From: Pseudomonadota bacterium | GTDB taxonomy: Bacteria; Pseudomonadota; Alphaproteobacteria; Acetobacterales; Acetobacteraceae | Length of the DNA: 64,000 nucleotides | Assembly: GCA_021845595.1 (NCBI GenBank) | Contig: JAJZVV010000011.1 | Location: 75,934-139,933 of the forward strand | Direction: 5' to 3' | In this document: positions 1-7,977 of the stretch, one piece after another | How the letters are laid out: each line of letters opens with the position of its first letter | Position numbering within the stretch: the first letter of the stretch is position 1 | The notes under the pieces: model-generated | Databases searched by the model: none | What the model was told of the DNA's origin: nothing | The model's input: only the letters and a program-made list of their open reading frames with translations | Position numbers and translations under genes: made by a program

Positions 1-745
1 CGACGCTGCCGGTGAAGGTCACCTTGCGCACTTTGGGGTGCGCGACGAGCGGCGCGCCGCACTCGGGGCCGAAGCCGGAGAGCATGTTGAAGGTGCCGGG
101 CGGCAGCACGCGGTTCATCAGCTCGCACACCCGCAGCACGGCGAGCGGTGCCTCCTCGGCCGATTTCACCACCACCGTGTTGCCCGCCACCAGTGCCGGG
201 GCGATTTTCAGTGCCATCAGCAGCATCGGCACGTTCCACGGGATGATCGCGCCGACGACCCCGAGCGGCTCGCGCACCGTCACCGAGAGCGTGTCGGGCG
301 CGAACGGCACGCTCTCGCCCTTCAGCTCGCTGCCGAGCCCGCCGAAGAACTCGAAAATATCGGCGACGACGTTGGCCTCCACGCGGCTCTCGGTGCGCAG
401 CGCCTTGCCGGTTTCGAGCGCGATCAGCCGGGCGAGTTCCTCGGCGTGCGCGCTGATCAGGGCGCCGCACTTGGCCACCAGCGCGCCGCGCTTGCGCGCC
501 GGCAGCTTCGCCCACGCGCGCTGAGCGGTGGCCGCGCTCTCGACCGCGGTGGCGACATCCGTTCCATCGCCGTCGGCGGCGCGGCCGATTTCCTCGCCCG
601 TCGCCGGATTGTGGACGGCGAAGCTCCGCCCCGAGCCGGCCGGGACGAACGCTCCATCGATGAAGTGCGCGCCGGACAGGGCGCGTGCGAGGGCGCGCTC
701 ATCGAGGGTGGGGGCGTCGGGCGGGGTGAGGGGACGGTCGAGCAT
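1..745 (-). CDS. Aldehyde dehydrogenase, NAD(P)-binding N-terminal part (cut by window edge)
   Basis: Aldehyde dehydrogenases oxidise aldehydes to acids with NAD(P)+ in the cytoplasm. About 248 residues are visible. They include an IIPWNVPMLL motif, a VVKSAEEAPLAVLRVCEL stretch typical of the cofactor-binding domain, and VTFTGSV at the edge, the Rossmann-type motif that precedes the catalytic Glu and Cys. The catalytic cysteine lies outside the window. The ATG at 745 is preceded by a strong GGGAGGAAAA ribosome site. Divergent from the CoA-transferase/hydrolase pair 91 bases away. The aldehyde substrate cannot be told from this half. Confidence 0.93.
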   Translation of the reverse strand, partial: MLDRPLTPPDAPTLDERALARALSGAHFIDGAFVPAGSGRSFAVHNPATGEEIGRAADGDGTDVATAVESAATAQRAWAKLPARKRGALVAKCGALISAHAEELARLIALETGKALRTESRVEANVVADIFEFFGGLGSELKGESVPFAPDTLSVTVREPLGVVGAIIPWNVPMLLMALKIAPALVAGNTVVVKSAEEAPLAVLRVCELMNRVLPPGTFNMLSGFGPECGAPLVAHPKVRKVTFTGSV

Positions 746-836
746 CGGGTTTTCCTCCCGGGCTGGGGCACCTATAAGCGGCGGGCAAGATGAACCGGCC
801 ACCCGGGCAGGGCAAGCCAGGCAGCGGAGCAACAGG

Positions 837-2051
837 ATGAGCAGCCAATCGACAGGGCCCCTCAGCGGGCTGCGCGTGTTCGACCTCACCCGTGTCCTCG
901 CCGGCCCGACCTGCGTGCAGATGCTGGGCGATCTCGGCGCCGAGGTGATCAAGATCGAAAAGCCTGGCGCCGGGGACGATACCCGCGGGTTTGCCCCGCC
1001 GTTCATGCCGGGCACTCAGGAGAGCGCCTATTTCGTCGGCGTGAACCGCAACAAGCACTCCGTCACGCTCGACATCGCCACCGCGGAGGGCCAGGCGCTG
1101 GCGCTGGAGCTGATCGCGCGCAGCGACATTCTGGTGGAGAATTTCAAGGTCGGTGCGCTGGCCAAGTACGGCCTGGCCTTCGACCAGATCAAGGACCGTT
1201 TCCCCGGCCTGATCTACTGCTCCATCACCGGGTTCGGCCAGACCGGCCCCTACGCCAAGCGCCCCGGCTATGACAGCCTGATCCAGGCGATGGGCGGGGT
1301 GATGAGCCTCACCGGCGAGCCGGAGGGAATGCCGCAGAAGGTCGGCATCCCGGTCGCCGACTTGTTCGCCGGCCTCTACGCCACCATCGGCGTGCTCGCC
1401 GCGCTGCGCCACCGCGAGCGCACCGGCGCCGGCCAGTTCATCGATGTCGGCATGCTGGATACGCACGTCGCCTGGCTCGCCAACCAGGGCATGAACTACC
1501 TCGCCACCGGAGAGAACCCGCCCCGGCTCGGCAATCAGCACCCGAACATCGTGCCCTACCAGGTGTTCGCCACCGCCGACGGGCACATCGTCCTCTCGAT
1601 CGGCAATGACCCCACGTTTACCCGTTTCTGCGAGAATTTCGGTCTCGCCGCCCTGTTGGAGGACGACCGATTCCGCACCAATGCCGCGCGCGTGGCGAAC
1701 CGGCAGCTCGTCACCGACACGCTGAGCCCGGTTCTGGCACAGCAGACGACCTCGTGGTGGATCGCCCAGCTCGAGGCGCTGTCGATCGGCTGCGGCCCGA
1801 TCAACCGGCTCTCGGAGGTGTTCGCGGACCCGCAGGTGCAGGCACGGGGCATGGTGGTCGAGGTGCCGCACTCGCCCTCGCCGGCGGGCGTGGCGAAGGT
1901 GATCGCCAACCCGATCCGCCTCTCGGCGACGCCGGCGGCCTACCGGCTCGGCCCCCCGACACTGGGCGAGCACACGGAGGCGGTCCTCTCCGCGCTGCTC
2001 GGGATGGGCCCGGAGGCGATCGCTGCGTTGCGGGCGAAGGGCGTCGTCTGA
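837..2051 (+). CDS. Class III CoA-transferase (CaiB/BaiF, formyl-CoA-transferase-like)
   Basis: Transfers coenzyme A between carboxylic acids in the cytoplasm. The 404-residue length fits the family. The N-terminus (GLRVFDLTRVLAGPTCVQML) is the family signature, and PVADLFAGLYA places the expected catalytic aspartate at about residue 175. The start is ATG 837 after GGAGCAACAGG; the frame stays open upstream, but that stretch overlaps the divergent aldehyde dehydrogenase. The stop overlaps the next ATG (TGATG), so this gene and the hydrolase are translationally coupled. Together with the divergent dehydrogenase this suggests catabolism of an organic acid or aldehyde through CoA thioesters. The acid is unknown. 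Confidence 0.93.
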   Translation: MSSQSTGPLSGLRVFDLTRVLAGPTCVQMLGDLGAEVIKIEKPGAGDDTRGFAPPFMPGTQESAYFVGVNRNKHSVTLDIATAEGQALALELIARSDILVENFKVGALAKYGLAFDQIKDRFPGLIYCSITGFGQTGPYAKRPGYDSLIQAMGGVMSLTGEPEGMPQKVGIPVADLFAGLYATIGVLAALRHRERTGAGQFIDVGMLDTHVAWLANQGMNYLATGENPPRLGNQHPNIVPYQVFATADGHIVLSIGNDPTFTRFCENFGLAALLEDDRFRTNAARVANRQLVTDTLSPVLAQQTTSWWIAQLEALSIGCGPINRLSEVFADPQVQARGMVVEVPHSPSPAGVAKVIANPIRLSATPAAYRLGPPTLGEHTEAVLSALLGMGPEAIAALRAKGVV

Positions 2052-2893
2052 TGGCGCCCCGCGAGGGGGAAGTCCGCTACCTGCTCGCCGGCGCCTTCTA
2101 CCGCATGGCCTATACCGAGTTCGGGCACGCCGGCGCGCCCGTCGTCGTCTGCGTTCACGGCCTGACGCGGACCGGGCGCGATTTCGACACGCTCGCCACC
2201 GGGCTGGCCGACAAATTCCGTGTCGTCTGCCCCGATCTGCCCGGGCGGGGCGGGTCGGACTGGCTGCCGGACGCCAATCTCTACGAGCCACCCGCCTATG
2301 TGCAGGCGCTGGGTCATCTGTTGGCCGCCATCGGCGGTCCGGTGGACTGGGTCGGCACCTCCCTCGGCGGGCTCTGCGGCATGATGGTGGCGAGCGCCCT
2401 CGGCCACCCGATCCGGCGGCTGGTGCTCAACGATATCGGCCCGTTCATCCCCGCGGCGGCGATCCGCGCCATCCGCGACTATATCAGCGCGGTGCGGCCG
2501 GAATTCCCGGACATCCTGGCGCTGGAAGCCTATCTGCGCCGCGTCCATGCCGGGTTCGGCCCGCTCAGCGACCGGCAATGGGAGCATCTGGCCAAGACCT
2601 CCTCGCGGCCGCTGCCGGACGGGCGCGTGGCGCTGCACTACGACCCCGGCATCGCCAAGCCGATCCGCTCCACGCTGGCGATTGACGTCGATCTCTGGTC
2701 GCTGTGGGATAAGATCCATATTCCGGTGCTGGCGGTGCGCGGCGCGGCGAGCGAACTGCTGCTGCCGCGCACGCTCGCGCGCATGCAGACCTCCGGCGCG
2801 CAGGCGATCGAGGTGGCGAACAGCGCCCACGCCCCGGCACTGATGGACAGCCCGACCATCCGCACCATCCGCGCCTTCCTGCTCGCATCCTGA
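2051..2893 (+). CDS. Alpha/beta hydrolase
   Basis: A 280-residue alpha/beta-hydrolase-fold protein, probably cytoplasmic because no signal peptide is seen. The oxyanion HG is at about residues 36-37 (VCVHGLTRTGRDF), the nucleophile elbow GTSLGG gives Ser104, and a C-terminal His at about 260 (NSAHAPALMD) completes the likely triad. The start ATG overlaps the CoA-transferase stop by one base. A co-transcribed hydrolase next to a CoA-transferase could cleave an ester or lactone upstream of the CoA step, but the substrate is not recognisable from sequence. Confidence 0.9.
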   Translation: MAPREGEVRYLLAGAFYRMAYTEFGHAGAPVVVCVHGLTRTGRDFDTLATGLADKFRVVCPDLPGRGGSDWLPDANLYEPPAYVQALGHLLAAIGGPVDWVGTSLGGLCGMMVASALGHPIRRLVLNDIGPFIPAAAIRAIRDYISAVRPEFPDILALEAYLRRVHAGFGPLSDRQWEHLAKTSSRPLPDGRVALHYDPGIAKPIRSTLAIDVDLWSLWDKIHIPVLAVRGAASELLLPRTLARMQTSGAQAIEVANSAHAPALMDSPTIRTIRAFLLAS

Positions 2894-2895
2894 TG

Positions 2896-2919
2896 CGGAA
2901 ATTCGCCGGCGAATTTCCG
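2896..2919. repeat. 24-bp perfect palindrome after the hydrolase gene
   Basis: CGGAAATTCGCC is followed directly by its exact reverse complement GGCGAATTTCCG, three bases after the hydrolase stop codon. It can form a 12-bp stem in RNA with almost no loop, or bind a dimeric protein as DNA. No T-run follows, so it is not a classical terminator. It may be a Rho-assisted transcript end or an extragenic palindrome. Confidence 0.7.
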
Positions 2920-2945
2920 GGACACGCGCCTTCTGTTTTCAGTGG

Positions 2946-2985
2946 CCTGCCGATCCCAGAAATGCAGGCGCATTTCAGGGGCAGG
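2946..2985. repeat. Second inverted repeat between hydrolase and the next gene
   Basis: An inner perfect stem GAAATGC/GCATTTC with loop AGGC (2959-2976) is nested in an outer CCTGCC/GGCAGG stem. It shares the GAAAT...ATTTC pattern with the palindrome 30 bases upstream. It could end transcription or be a degenerate copy of the same element. The remaining 2894-3029 gap holds no gene. Confidence 0.5.
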
Positions 2986-3029
2986 ACACTGGCGCCCGGC
3001 TGACAGTTGAGGCAGGCTCCGCGCCGGCG

Positions 3030-3812
3030 ATGGCGGATCCGCTCGAACCGAAGGACGTCAAGCTGCTGGCGGATATCCTGGCGCTGGTCCTGGAGGACCA
3101 GCCGGGCGCGTCGGAAGCTGCGCTGGCGATCCTGCGCCGGCGCGCGCGCGAGCAGGGGACGAGCGGCGGGGCGATCAAGAACCTGTTTCTCCGCCTGACC
3201 AAACCGCCGGAGGCAGCGACGGTGAGCCCCGATCTGGCGGCGGCGCGGGCGGCGATCCGCGAGCTGGAGACGGTCGCCGCGGCCCAGCGGGCCGAGCTTT
3301 CCAGGTTGCGCGCGCAGGTCGAGGCGGCCGCAAGCCGGCCGCAGACCCGGTTGCGCCTCGGCATGCCGCGCGCCTGGATCGCCGCCGCGGTGGCGGGGGT
3401 GGCCCTGGTCGCGGCCATGCTCGCCGCACGGAGCCCCGTGCCGCCGCCGGCCGAGCCGGCTCCAGACCCAATGAAGGTGCCGCGGGCGGCCGAGAGCACC
3501 TTGCCGCTCTCGCCGGCCCAGCGGGTCTTCATCGCCGACCACGTCCACGCCTGCTGGGACGGGCGCGCGGTGCCGGGGATGGGGCCGGGGGCGGGCGAGG
3601 GCGTGGTGCTGGTGGTGCGGACCGATCAGGCCGGCGTCGCCCGCGCCGCCTGGGTGGACGCGTTCGATCGCGACCAGCTCGCCAATCCCGGCTTCGCCGC
3701 GCTGGCGGCCGGCGCGGTGCGCGCGGTGCTGGACCCGCGCTGCGCGCATCTGCCGCTGCCGGCCGCCGCCGCGGGGCAGGCGCACACGCTGAGCTTCCGG
3801 TTCATTCCATAG
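3030..3812 (+). CDS. Single-pass membrane protein with TolA/TonB-like C-terminal domain, function unknown
   Basis: 260 residues. The first ~60 look helical and charged. Residues ~65-105 have coiled-coil spacing (LAAARAAIRELETVAAAQ and on), then comes one hydrophobic segment at about 115-132 (AWIAAAVAGVALVAAMLA), a proline-rich linker, and a C-terminal domain (~150-260). That domain holds HACWDG and VLVVRTDQAGVARAAWVD, reminiscent of the TolA/TonB C-terminal fold, with two cysteines that could form a disulfide. Topology is probably N-in, C-periplasmic. The 3' end overlaps the convergent DUF815 gene by 11 bases. No ribosome site is obvious before the ATG. The family assignment is tentative. Confidence 0.75.
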   Translation: MADPLEPKDVKLLADILALVLEDQPGASEAALAILRRRAREQGTSGGAIKNLFLRLTKPPEAATVSPDLAAARAAIRELETVAAAQRAELSRLRAQVEAAASRPQTRLRLGMPRAWIAAAVAGVALVAAMLAARSPVPPPAEPAPDPMKVPRAAESTLPLSPAQRVFIADHVHACWDGRAVPGMGPGAGEGVVLVVRTDQAGVARAAWVDAFDRDQLANPGFAALAAGAVRAVLDPRCAHLPLPAAAAGQAHTLSFRFIP

Positions 3813-4656
3813 CGGTGCCGAGCCGGCCGGCGAGGTCCTGGATGAACTGCCAGGCCACGCGCCCGGAGCGGGCGCCGCGTGTCACCGACCATTCCACCGC
3901 CTCGGCCCGCAGCGCGGCGTCGCCAATGGGCAGCGCCAGCGCCAGGGCATAGCCCTCGACCATGGCGAAGAACGTGTCCTGATCGCAATTATGGAACCCG
4001 ATCCACAGCCCGAACCGGTCGGATAGCGAGACTTTCTCCTCCGTCGCCTCGGAGGGGTTGATGGCGGTGGCGCGCTCGTTCTCGATCATGTCGCGCGGCA
4101 TCAGATGGCGGCGGTTCGACGTGGCATAGAACAGCACGTTCGCCGGCCGCCCCTCGATGCCGCCATCGAGAACGGATTTCAATGCCTTGTAGTCGGCGTC
4201 CTCACGCTCGAACGAAAGATCGTCGCAGAAGATCAGCGTCCGCCGCGTCTGTCCGCGGATCAGGCGCAGCAGATCGGGCAGGGAGGCGATGTCCTCGCGG
4301 TGGATTTCCACCAGCGCCAGCGCGCCCGGGGCGTCCTCATTGGCCGCCGCGTGCACCGCCTTGACCAGGGAGGATTTGCCCATGCCGCGCGCGCCCCAGA
4401 GCATGGCGTTGTTGGCGGGCAGGCCGTGGGCGAAGCGCAGCGTGTTGGCGAGCAGAATCTCCTTCTGGCGTTCGACGCCCTTGAGCAGCCCGATATCGAC
4501 CCGGGCGACGCGCGCCACCGGGGCGAGCGTGCCGCGCTCCGGCTGCCAGACGAACCCGTCGGCGCTGGCGAGATCGATCGGGGCGGGCGGCGGCGGCGCG
4601 ATCCGCTCCAGGGCATCAGCGATACGCGTGGCGAGTTCGATCAGGCGCGGGTCCAT
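3802..4656 (-). CDS. DUF815 AAA-type ATP-binding protein
   Basis: A 284-residue P-loop ATPase. Walker A is GARGMGKS at about residues 88-95 and a Walker-B-like LIFCDDLSF lies near 145. YATSNRRHLMP and INPSEATEEKVSLSDRFGLW are the hallmark blocks of Pfam DUF815 proteins, AAA+ ATPases of unknown role widespread in alpha- and betaproteobacteria. No membrane segment is seen. It is divergent from yajC, sharing a ~95-base intergenic region. The biological role is unknown, so it should not be named beyond the family. Confidence 0.9.
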   Translation of the reverse strand: MDPRLIELATRIADALERIAPPPPAPIDLASADGFVWQPERGTLAPVARVARVDIGLLKGVERQKEILLANTLRFAHGLPANNAMLWGARGMGKSSLVKAVHAAANEDAPGALALVEIHREDIASLPDLLRLIRGQTRRTLIFCDDLSFEREDADYKALKSVLDGGIEGRPANVLFYATSNRRHLMPRDMIENERATAINPSEATEEKVSLSDRFGLWIGFHNCDQDTFFAMVEGYALALALPIGDAALRAEAVEWSVTRGARSGRVAWQFIQDLAGRLGTAME

Positions 4657-4688
4657 CGGCGGCGGAGACCTATTCTCGGCGGAGGGTG

Positions 4689-4716
4689 TTGACGGGCGGG
4701 GGGCGCACAGTATGGT
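4689..4716 (+). promoter_or_regulatory. Predicted sigma-70 promoter of yajC
   Basis: TTGACG and TATGGT are separated by 16 bases, about 35 bases upstream of the yajC ATG. Both hexamers are close to consensus in an otherwise GC-rich gap, and a short leader follows. Confidence 0.5.
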
Positions 4717-4751
4717 CCCGACCGACCCGCGGCAACCCGGAAAGAACCCCC

Positions 4752-5114
4752 ATGCTGCTCACACTGATCGCTCCCGCCTATGCGCAGGGGCTCGATTCCC
4801 GCTCGCTCGCCGGCGCCATGCAGTTCGCGCCGCTGGTGCTGATTTTCGTGGTTTTCTATTTCCTGCTCATCCGCCCGCAGCAGCAGCGCCAGAAGGAGCT
4901 GAAGCGGGCGCTCGGCGAACTCAAGCGTGGCGACCGCGTCGTCACGGCCGGCGGCATCGTCGCGACGGTGCAGAAAGTGCGCGAGGGCAGCAACGAGATC
5001 GAGCTGGAGATCGCGCCCAATGTGCGCGTGACGGCGCTGCGCGAGACGATCTCCACAGTGCTGAAGCCGGCGGCGGCGAACGACGCCAAGCCGCCGGCCA
5101 AAGCCGCCGGCTGA
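4752..5114 (+). CDS. yajC: Sec translocase accessory subunit YajC
   Basis: A small inner-membrane subunit of the SecDF-YajC complex, which aids protein export. At 120 residues it has normal length. One transmembrane helix covers about residues 24-40 (FAPLVLIFVVFYFLLIRP) and is followed by the diagnostic RPQQQRQKE, then a compact cytoplasmic domain with GDRVVTAGGIVATV and an Ala/Lys/Pro-rich tail. ATG 4752 is chosen because the protein begins with the usual short hydrophobic YajC N-terminus. secD and secF are not next to it here; the convergent neighbour is sodB. Confidence 0.95.
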   Translation: MLLTLIAPAYAQGLDSRSLAGAMQFAPLVLIFVVFYFLLIRPQQQRQKELKRALGELKRGDRVVTAGGIVATVQKVREGSNEIELEIAPNVRVTALRETISTVLKPAAANDAKPPAKAAG

Positions 5115-5116
5115 AC

Positions 5117-5141
5117 GCCGGCGCGGGGTTGCCGCGCCGGC
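5117..5141. terminator. Bidirectional hairpin between yajC and sodB
   Basis: A perfect 10-bp stem (GCCGGCGCGG / CCGCGCCGGC) with a GGTTG loop lies exactly between two convergent stop codons. There is no strong T-run. Position and stem strength make it the likely shared transcript end. Confidence 0.65.
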
Positions 5142-5150
5142 AGAGGGGCA

Positions 5151-5756
5151 TCAGCCGAGCCGGGACGCGGCGAACTCGTAATTGGCGATCTTGTCGAGCC
5201 AGTTCTGCACGTAGTCCGGACGGCGGTTGCGGAAATCCAGATAGTAGCTGTGCTCCCACACGTCGCAGGCGAGCAGCACCTTGCCCTCGCCGGTGGCGAG
5301 CGGGTTGGACCCGTTCGGCGTCTTGGTCACCTTGAGCTTGCCGTCCGCGGCCAGCACGAGCCAGGCCCAGCCGGAGCCGAACTGGCTGACGGCGGCGGCT
5401 TTGAAGGCATCCTTGAACTGGGTCACGCTGCCGAAATCGGCGGTGATCTTCTGCTCCAGCTTGCCGGGGATGCGCCCGCCCTCGGCCGGGGACATCGCCT
5501 GCCAGAACAGGATGTGGTTCCAGTGCTGGCCGGCATTGTTGAACACCGGCGCCATCTCGGCGTTGTTGTGGCTGAGGTGGACGATGTCCTCGAGCGACTT
5601 GCCGGCGAGCGCAGCGTTCTTCTCGACGAAGCCGTTCAGCGCCGTCACATAGGCCTGGTGGTGCTTGCCGTGGTGCAGCTCCAACGTTTCCTGGCACATG
5701 CCGAGCGCGGCGAGCGCGTTCGTGCTGTAGGGAAGGGCGGGTAGGTCGAAAGCCAT
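5151..5756 (-). CDS. sodB: Superoxide dismutase, iron (SodB) type
   Basis: Dismutates superoxide to oxygen and peroxide in the cytoplasm. The 201-residue protein aligns end to end with the Fe/Mn-SOD family. Expected metal ligands are His28 (LELHHGKHH), His81 (HWNH), Asp165 and His169 (DVWEHSYYLDFRN). The active-site Gln at about 77 in NNAGQHWNH is placed as in iron enzymes, so iron is the likely metal, but cambialistic use cannot be excluded. It has its own promoter and a convergent hairpin with yajC, so it is probably monocistronic. Confidence 0.96.
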   Translation of the reverse strand: MAFDLPALPYSTNALAALGMCQETLELHHGKHHQAYVTALNGFVEKNAALAGKSLEDIVHLSHNNAEMAPVFNNAGQHWNHILFWQAMSPAEGGRIPGKLEQKITADFGSVTQFKDAFKAAAVSQFGSGWAWLVLAADGKLKVTKTPNGSNPLATGEGKVLLACDVWEHSYYLDFRNRRPDYVQNWLDKIANYEFAASRLG

Positions 5757-5839
5757 GACAGGTTTCTCCGCGCTGTTCTGGTTGATGGGCGCTGGCGGGC
5801 GCGCGCCGCGCCGACCCGCGAGCGTGGACGAGCCCGGGT

Positions 5840-5868
5840 TAGCTATGACCCCGGCCGGGACGCGTCAA
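5840..5868 (-). promoter_or_regulatory. Predicted sigma-70 promoter of sodB
   Basis: On the minus strand TTGACG (5868-5863) and TAGCTA (5845-5840) are exactly 17 bases apart, about 84 bases upstream of the sodB ATG. No clear Fur or OxyR site was recognised around it. Confidence 0.6.
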
Positions 5869-5891
5869 GCGCGCCGCCGCGGTTCGCGCCG

Positions 5892-6701
5892 ATGCTGAGC
5901 CGCGCCCCGCTGCCGCCGCTGGCGGCGCTGGTCCGCCGGCACGACCCCGACCGGTTTCTCGCCAGCCTGTTCGCGCCGCCGGCCGCGCGCGAGACGCTGT
6001 TCGTGCTCTACGCCTTCGATCGCGAACTGGCTCGGGCGCGGGTCGTGACCTCGGAGCCGATGCTGGCGCTGATCCGGCTGCAATGGTGGCGCGAGGTGGT
6101 CGAGGGGGCGGCGCGGCGGCACGAGATCGCGACGGCGCTGCGGATCGCGCTCGATCGTGGCGCGCTGCGCCCGGAGTCGCTGCTCGGCCTGATCACCGCG
6201 CGCGAGGCGGAAATCGAGGCCGGCCTGCCGGACCTCGCGGCCTGGCGCGCCTTCGCCGCCGGCACCGCCGGGGCGCTCGCCGTCGCCGCCGGTCAGGTGC
6301 TCGGCCACGCCGACCGGGCGGCGGAGGAGACGCTGCGCGCCGCCGGGACGGCCTATGGCGCCGCCCGCCTGATCGGCGACGTGACGCGCGAGGCGCGGGC
6401 ACGGCGATGCCGGCTTCCCGCCGATCTCCTCGCCGCCGCCGGGCTGACGCCCGAAGACGTGATCGCCGCGCCCGGCGATGCCCGGCTTGGCCCTGTCCTG
6501 GAGCGGCTGCGCCAGGAGGCCGCCGGACTGCTCGCCCGCGCCCAGACGCGGTTGCCGCGGGCGCTGCTGCCGGCGGCATTGCCGGCCGTGCTCGCCGCGC
6601 GCGATCTGCGCCGCCGAGCCGACTCGCCAGCGCGCGTCGGCCGGCCGCTCGGCGACCGGCTGGCGGTGATCCTGGCCGGGTTGCGCGGGCGGCTGGCCTG
6701 A
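5892..6701 (+). CDS. Squalene/phytoene synthase family protein
   Basis: 269 residues of the trans-isoprenyl diphosphate synthase class I fold. The first aspartate-rich region is at 41-50 (AFDRELARAR), and the second is weak (LIGDVTREARARRCRLPADL, near 160), with fewer Asp residues than true squalene or phytoene synthases. Short members with such degenerate motifs group with the NDUFAF6-like complex I assembly proteins in alphaproteobacteria, so a non-catalytic assembly role is at least as likely as terpenoid synthesis. It stands alone with no carotenoid or hopanoid genes nearby, which weakens a biosynthetic reading. Confidence 0.85.
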   Translation: MLSRAPLPPLAALVRRHDPDRFLASLFAPPAARETLFVLYAFDRELARARVVTSEPMLALIRLQWWREVVEGAARRHEIATALRIALDRGALRPESLLGLITAREAEIEAGLPDLAAWRAFAAGTAGALAVAAGQVLGHADRAAEETLRAAGTAYGAARLIGDVTREARARRCRLPADLLAAAGLTPEDVIAAPGDARLGPVLERLRQEAAGLLARAQTRLPRALLPAALPAVLAARDLRRRADSPARVGRPLGDRLAVILAGLRGRLA

Positions 6702-6707
6702 GCCGCG

Positions 6708-6732
6708 CCCTCAGGCTGCCCCCTCAGGCTGC
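6708..6732. repeat. Short direct repeat at a convergent gene junction
   Basis: The 12-mer CCCTCAGGCTGC occurs at 6708-6719 and again at 6721-6732, covering the end of the HemY-like gene. It looks like a small local duplication. No terminator hairpin is evident in this gap. Confidence 0.6.
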
Positions 6733-7977
6733 GGCCGTCTGAGCCGGGGCGGCCTCCCAGACGATGCGCCCGGCGGCGCCGCAGCCGCTGCAGACCGGTT
6801 GCCAGTGCGCATGCTCCAGGCCGCAGGCGGCGCAGCGCCAGGCCGGGTCGGGCTCGGCCGTCGCGGCGTGGCGCAGCGCGTCGCGCACCGCCGGGCTGGG
6901 CCCGTGCTCGGCCTCCTCGATATCGGCGATCAGCATCCAGACCCGGCGCTGATTGAGCGTCTGGCGTGCGGCCTCGGCGTGGCGCCGCGCCTCGCCGGTG
7001 AGCCCCGCCGCCAGGGCCGCGCGGGCGAGCAGCAGATGGCTCTCCGGCTCGGCGCTGGTTTCGGCGAGGAAAGTCTCGGCCGCGCGCAGCCGGGCCAGCC
7101 CGGTGCCGGTGCCGGCGAGCGCGGCCTCGGCGATGTCCGGGTGGGGCGCCAGGCGCCAGGCCTGGCGCAGCACGCGCCGTGCGCGCCGCGGGTGGGAAGC
7201 GGCTTCGAGCCGGGTGGCGTACGCCAGCGCCGCCGCGGTCAGCTTGGGATCGGCCTCCCAGGCACGTCGGGCGAGCCGGAGCGCCTCTGCCGGGTCCGGC
7301 TCGGCGGCGGCGGCGGCGGCGGCGAAGGCGGCGCGCGGCGTCTCCGGGCCGGCCAGGAGCAGCGCCTCCTTCCAGTTGCCGGTGCGCACCGCCAGCCGCG
7401 CACGCTCCTCCCGCAGCCAGGCGGCGCCGGGATGGGCGGCCTCGGCGCGCCGGGCGAGCGCGGCGGCTTCGCTCCAGTCCCGCCTTGCCATCGCCATCTG
7501 CAGCAGCCCGCGCAGGCCGAGCAGAGGCGCGTCGCGATGCGCGGCGAGGAGGCGGAAAATCGCGTCGGCCTCGTCCTCCCGTCCGGCGAGCCGGCCGGCC
7601 TGGGCGGCGAGCAGCAGGGTCTGCGGCGTGTCGCCCAGCGCGCGGCGCGCCCGTGCGCTCTCCCGGCGGGCGCCAGCCGCTTCGCCGGCAGCGAGCGCCA
7701 CCAGGGCGCGGGTCACCGCCACGTCGCCCTGCCGCCGCCGCACCCCGGCGCGCCAGCGCCGCAGCCGTCGCGGCAGGGTGAGCAGGATGCCGGTCAGGCG
7801 CAGCACCCCGTAGCTGACGCCGATCAACAGCAGCAGTGCCAGCGCCGCCACGGCGGTCGGTGCTTCGATGCCGAGCCCGCCGAACTCGATGGCCACGTGC
7901 CCGGGCAGGGTCGCGACCTTCCAGGCCAGCCCGACCGCCAGCACGGCGGCGAGCAAGGCGAGCAGAACCCGCCGCAT
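6724..7977 (-). CDS. HemY-like TPR membrane protein with C-terminal zinc ribbon
   Basis: 417 residues. It has two N-terminal hydrophobic segments (about 4-24 and 43-67), the HemY N-terminal domain arrangement, then helical TPR-like repeats (DWSEAAALARRAEAAHPGAAW; LRLARRAWEADPKLTAAALA). The C-terminus carries CxxC-x10-CxxC (Cys382, 385, 396, 399), a rubredoxin-like zinc ribbon. The family lies at the end of hem operons and is thought to assist late haem synthesis or envelope assembly, but its function is not firmly established. Its start overlaps the preceding gene's stop, so it belongs to the hemC operon. It is not protoporphyrinogen oxidase despite the shared historical name. Confidence 0.88.
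   Translation of the reverse strand: MRRVLLALLAAVLAVGLAWKVATLPGHVAIEFGGLGIEAPTAVAALALLLLIGVSYGVLRLTGILLTLPRRLRRWRAGVRRRQGDVAVTRALVALAAGEAAGARRESARARRALGDTPQTLLLAAQAGRLAGREDEADAIFRLLAAHRDAPLLGLRGLLQMAMARRDWSEAAALARRAEAAHPGAAWLREERARLAVRTGNWKEALLLAGPETPRAAFAAAAAAAEPDPAEALRLARRAWEADPKLTAAALAYATRLEAASHPRRARRVLRQAWRLAPHPDIAEAALAGTGTGLARLRAAETFLAETSAEPESHLLLARAALAAGLTGEARRHAEAARQTLNQRRVWMLIADIEEAEHGPSPAVRDALRHAATAEPDPAWRCAACGLEHAHWQPVCSGCGAAGRIVWEAAPAQTAAA

Noticed and set aside
5892..6701. Calling the gene phytoene or squalene synthase outright
   Set aside because: The aspartate-rich motifs are degenerate and no terpenoid genes are near, so only the family name is supported.
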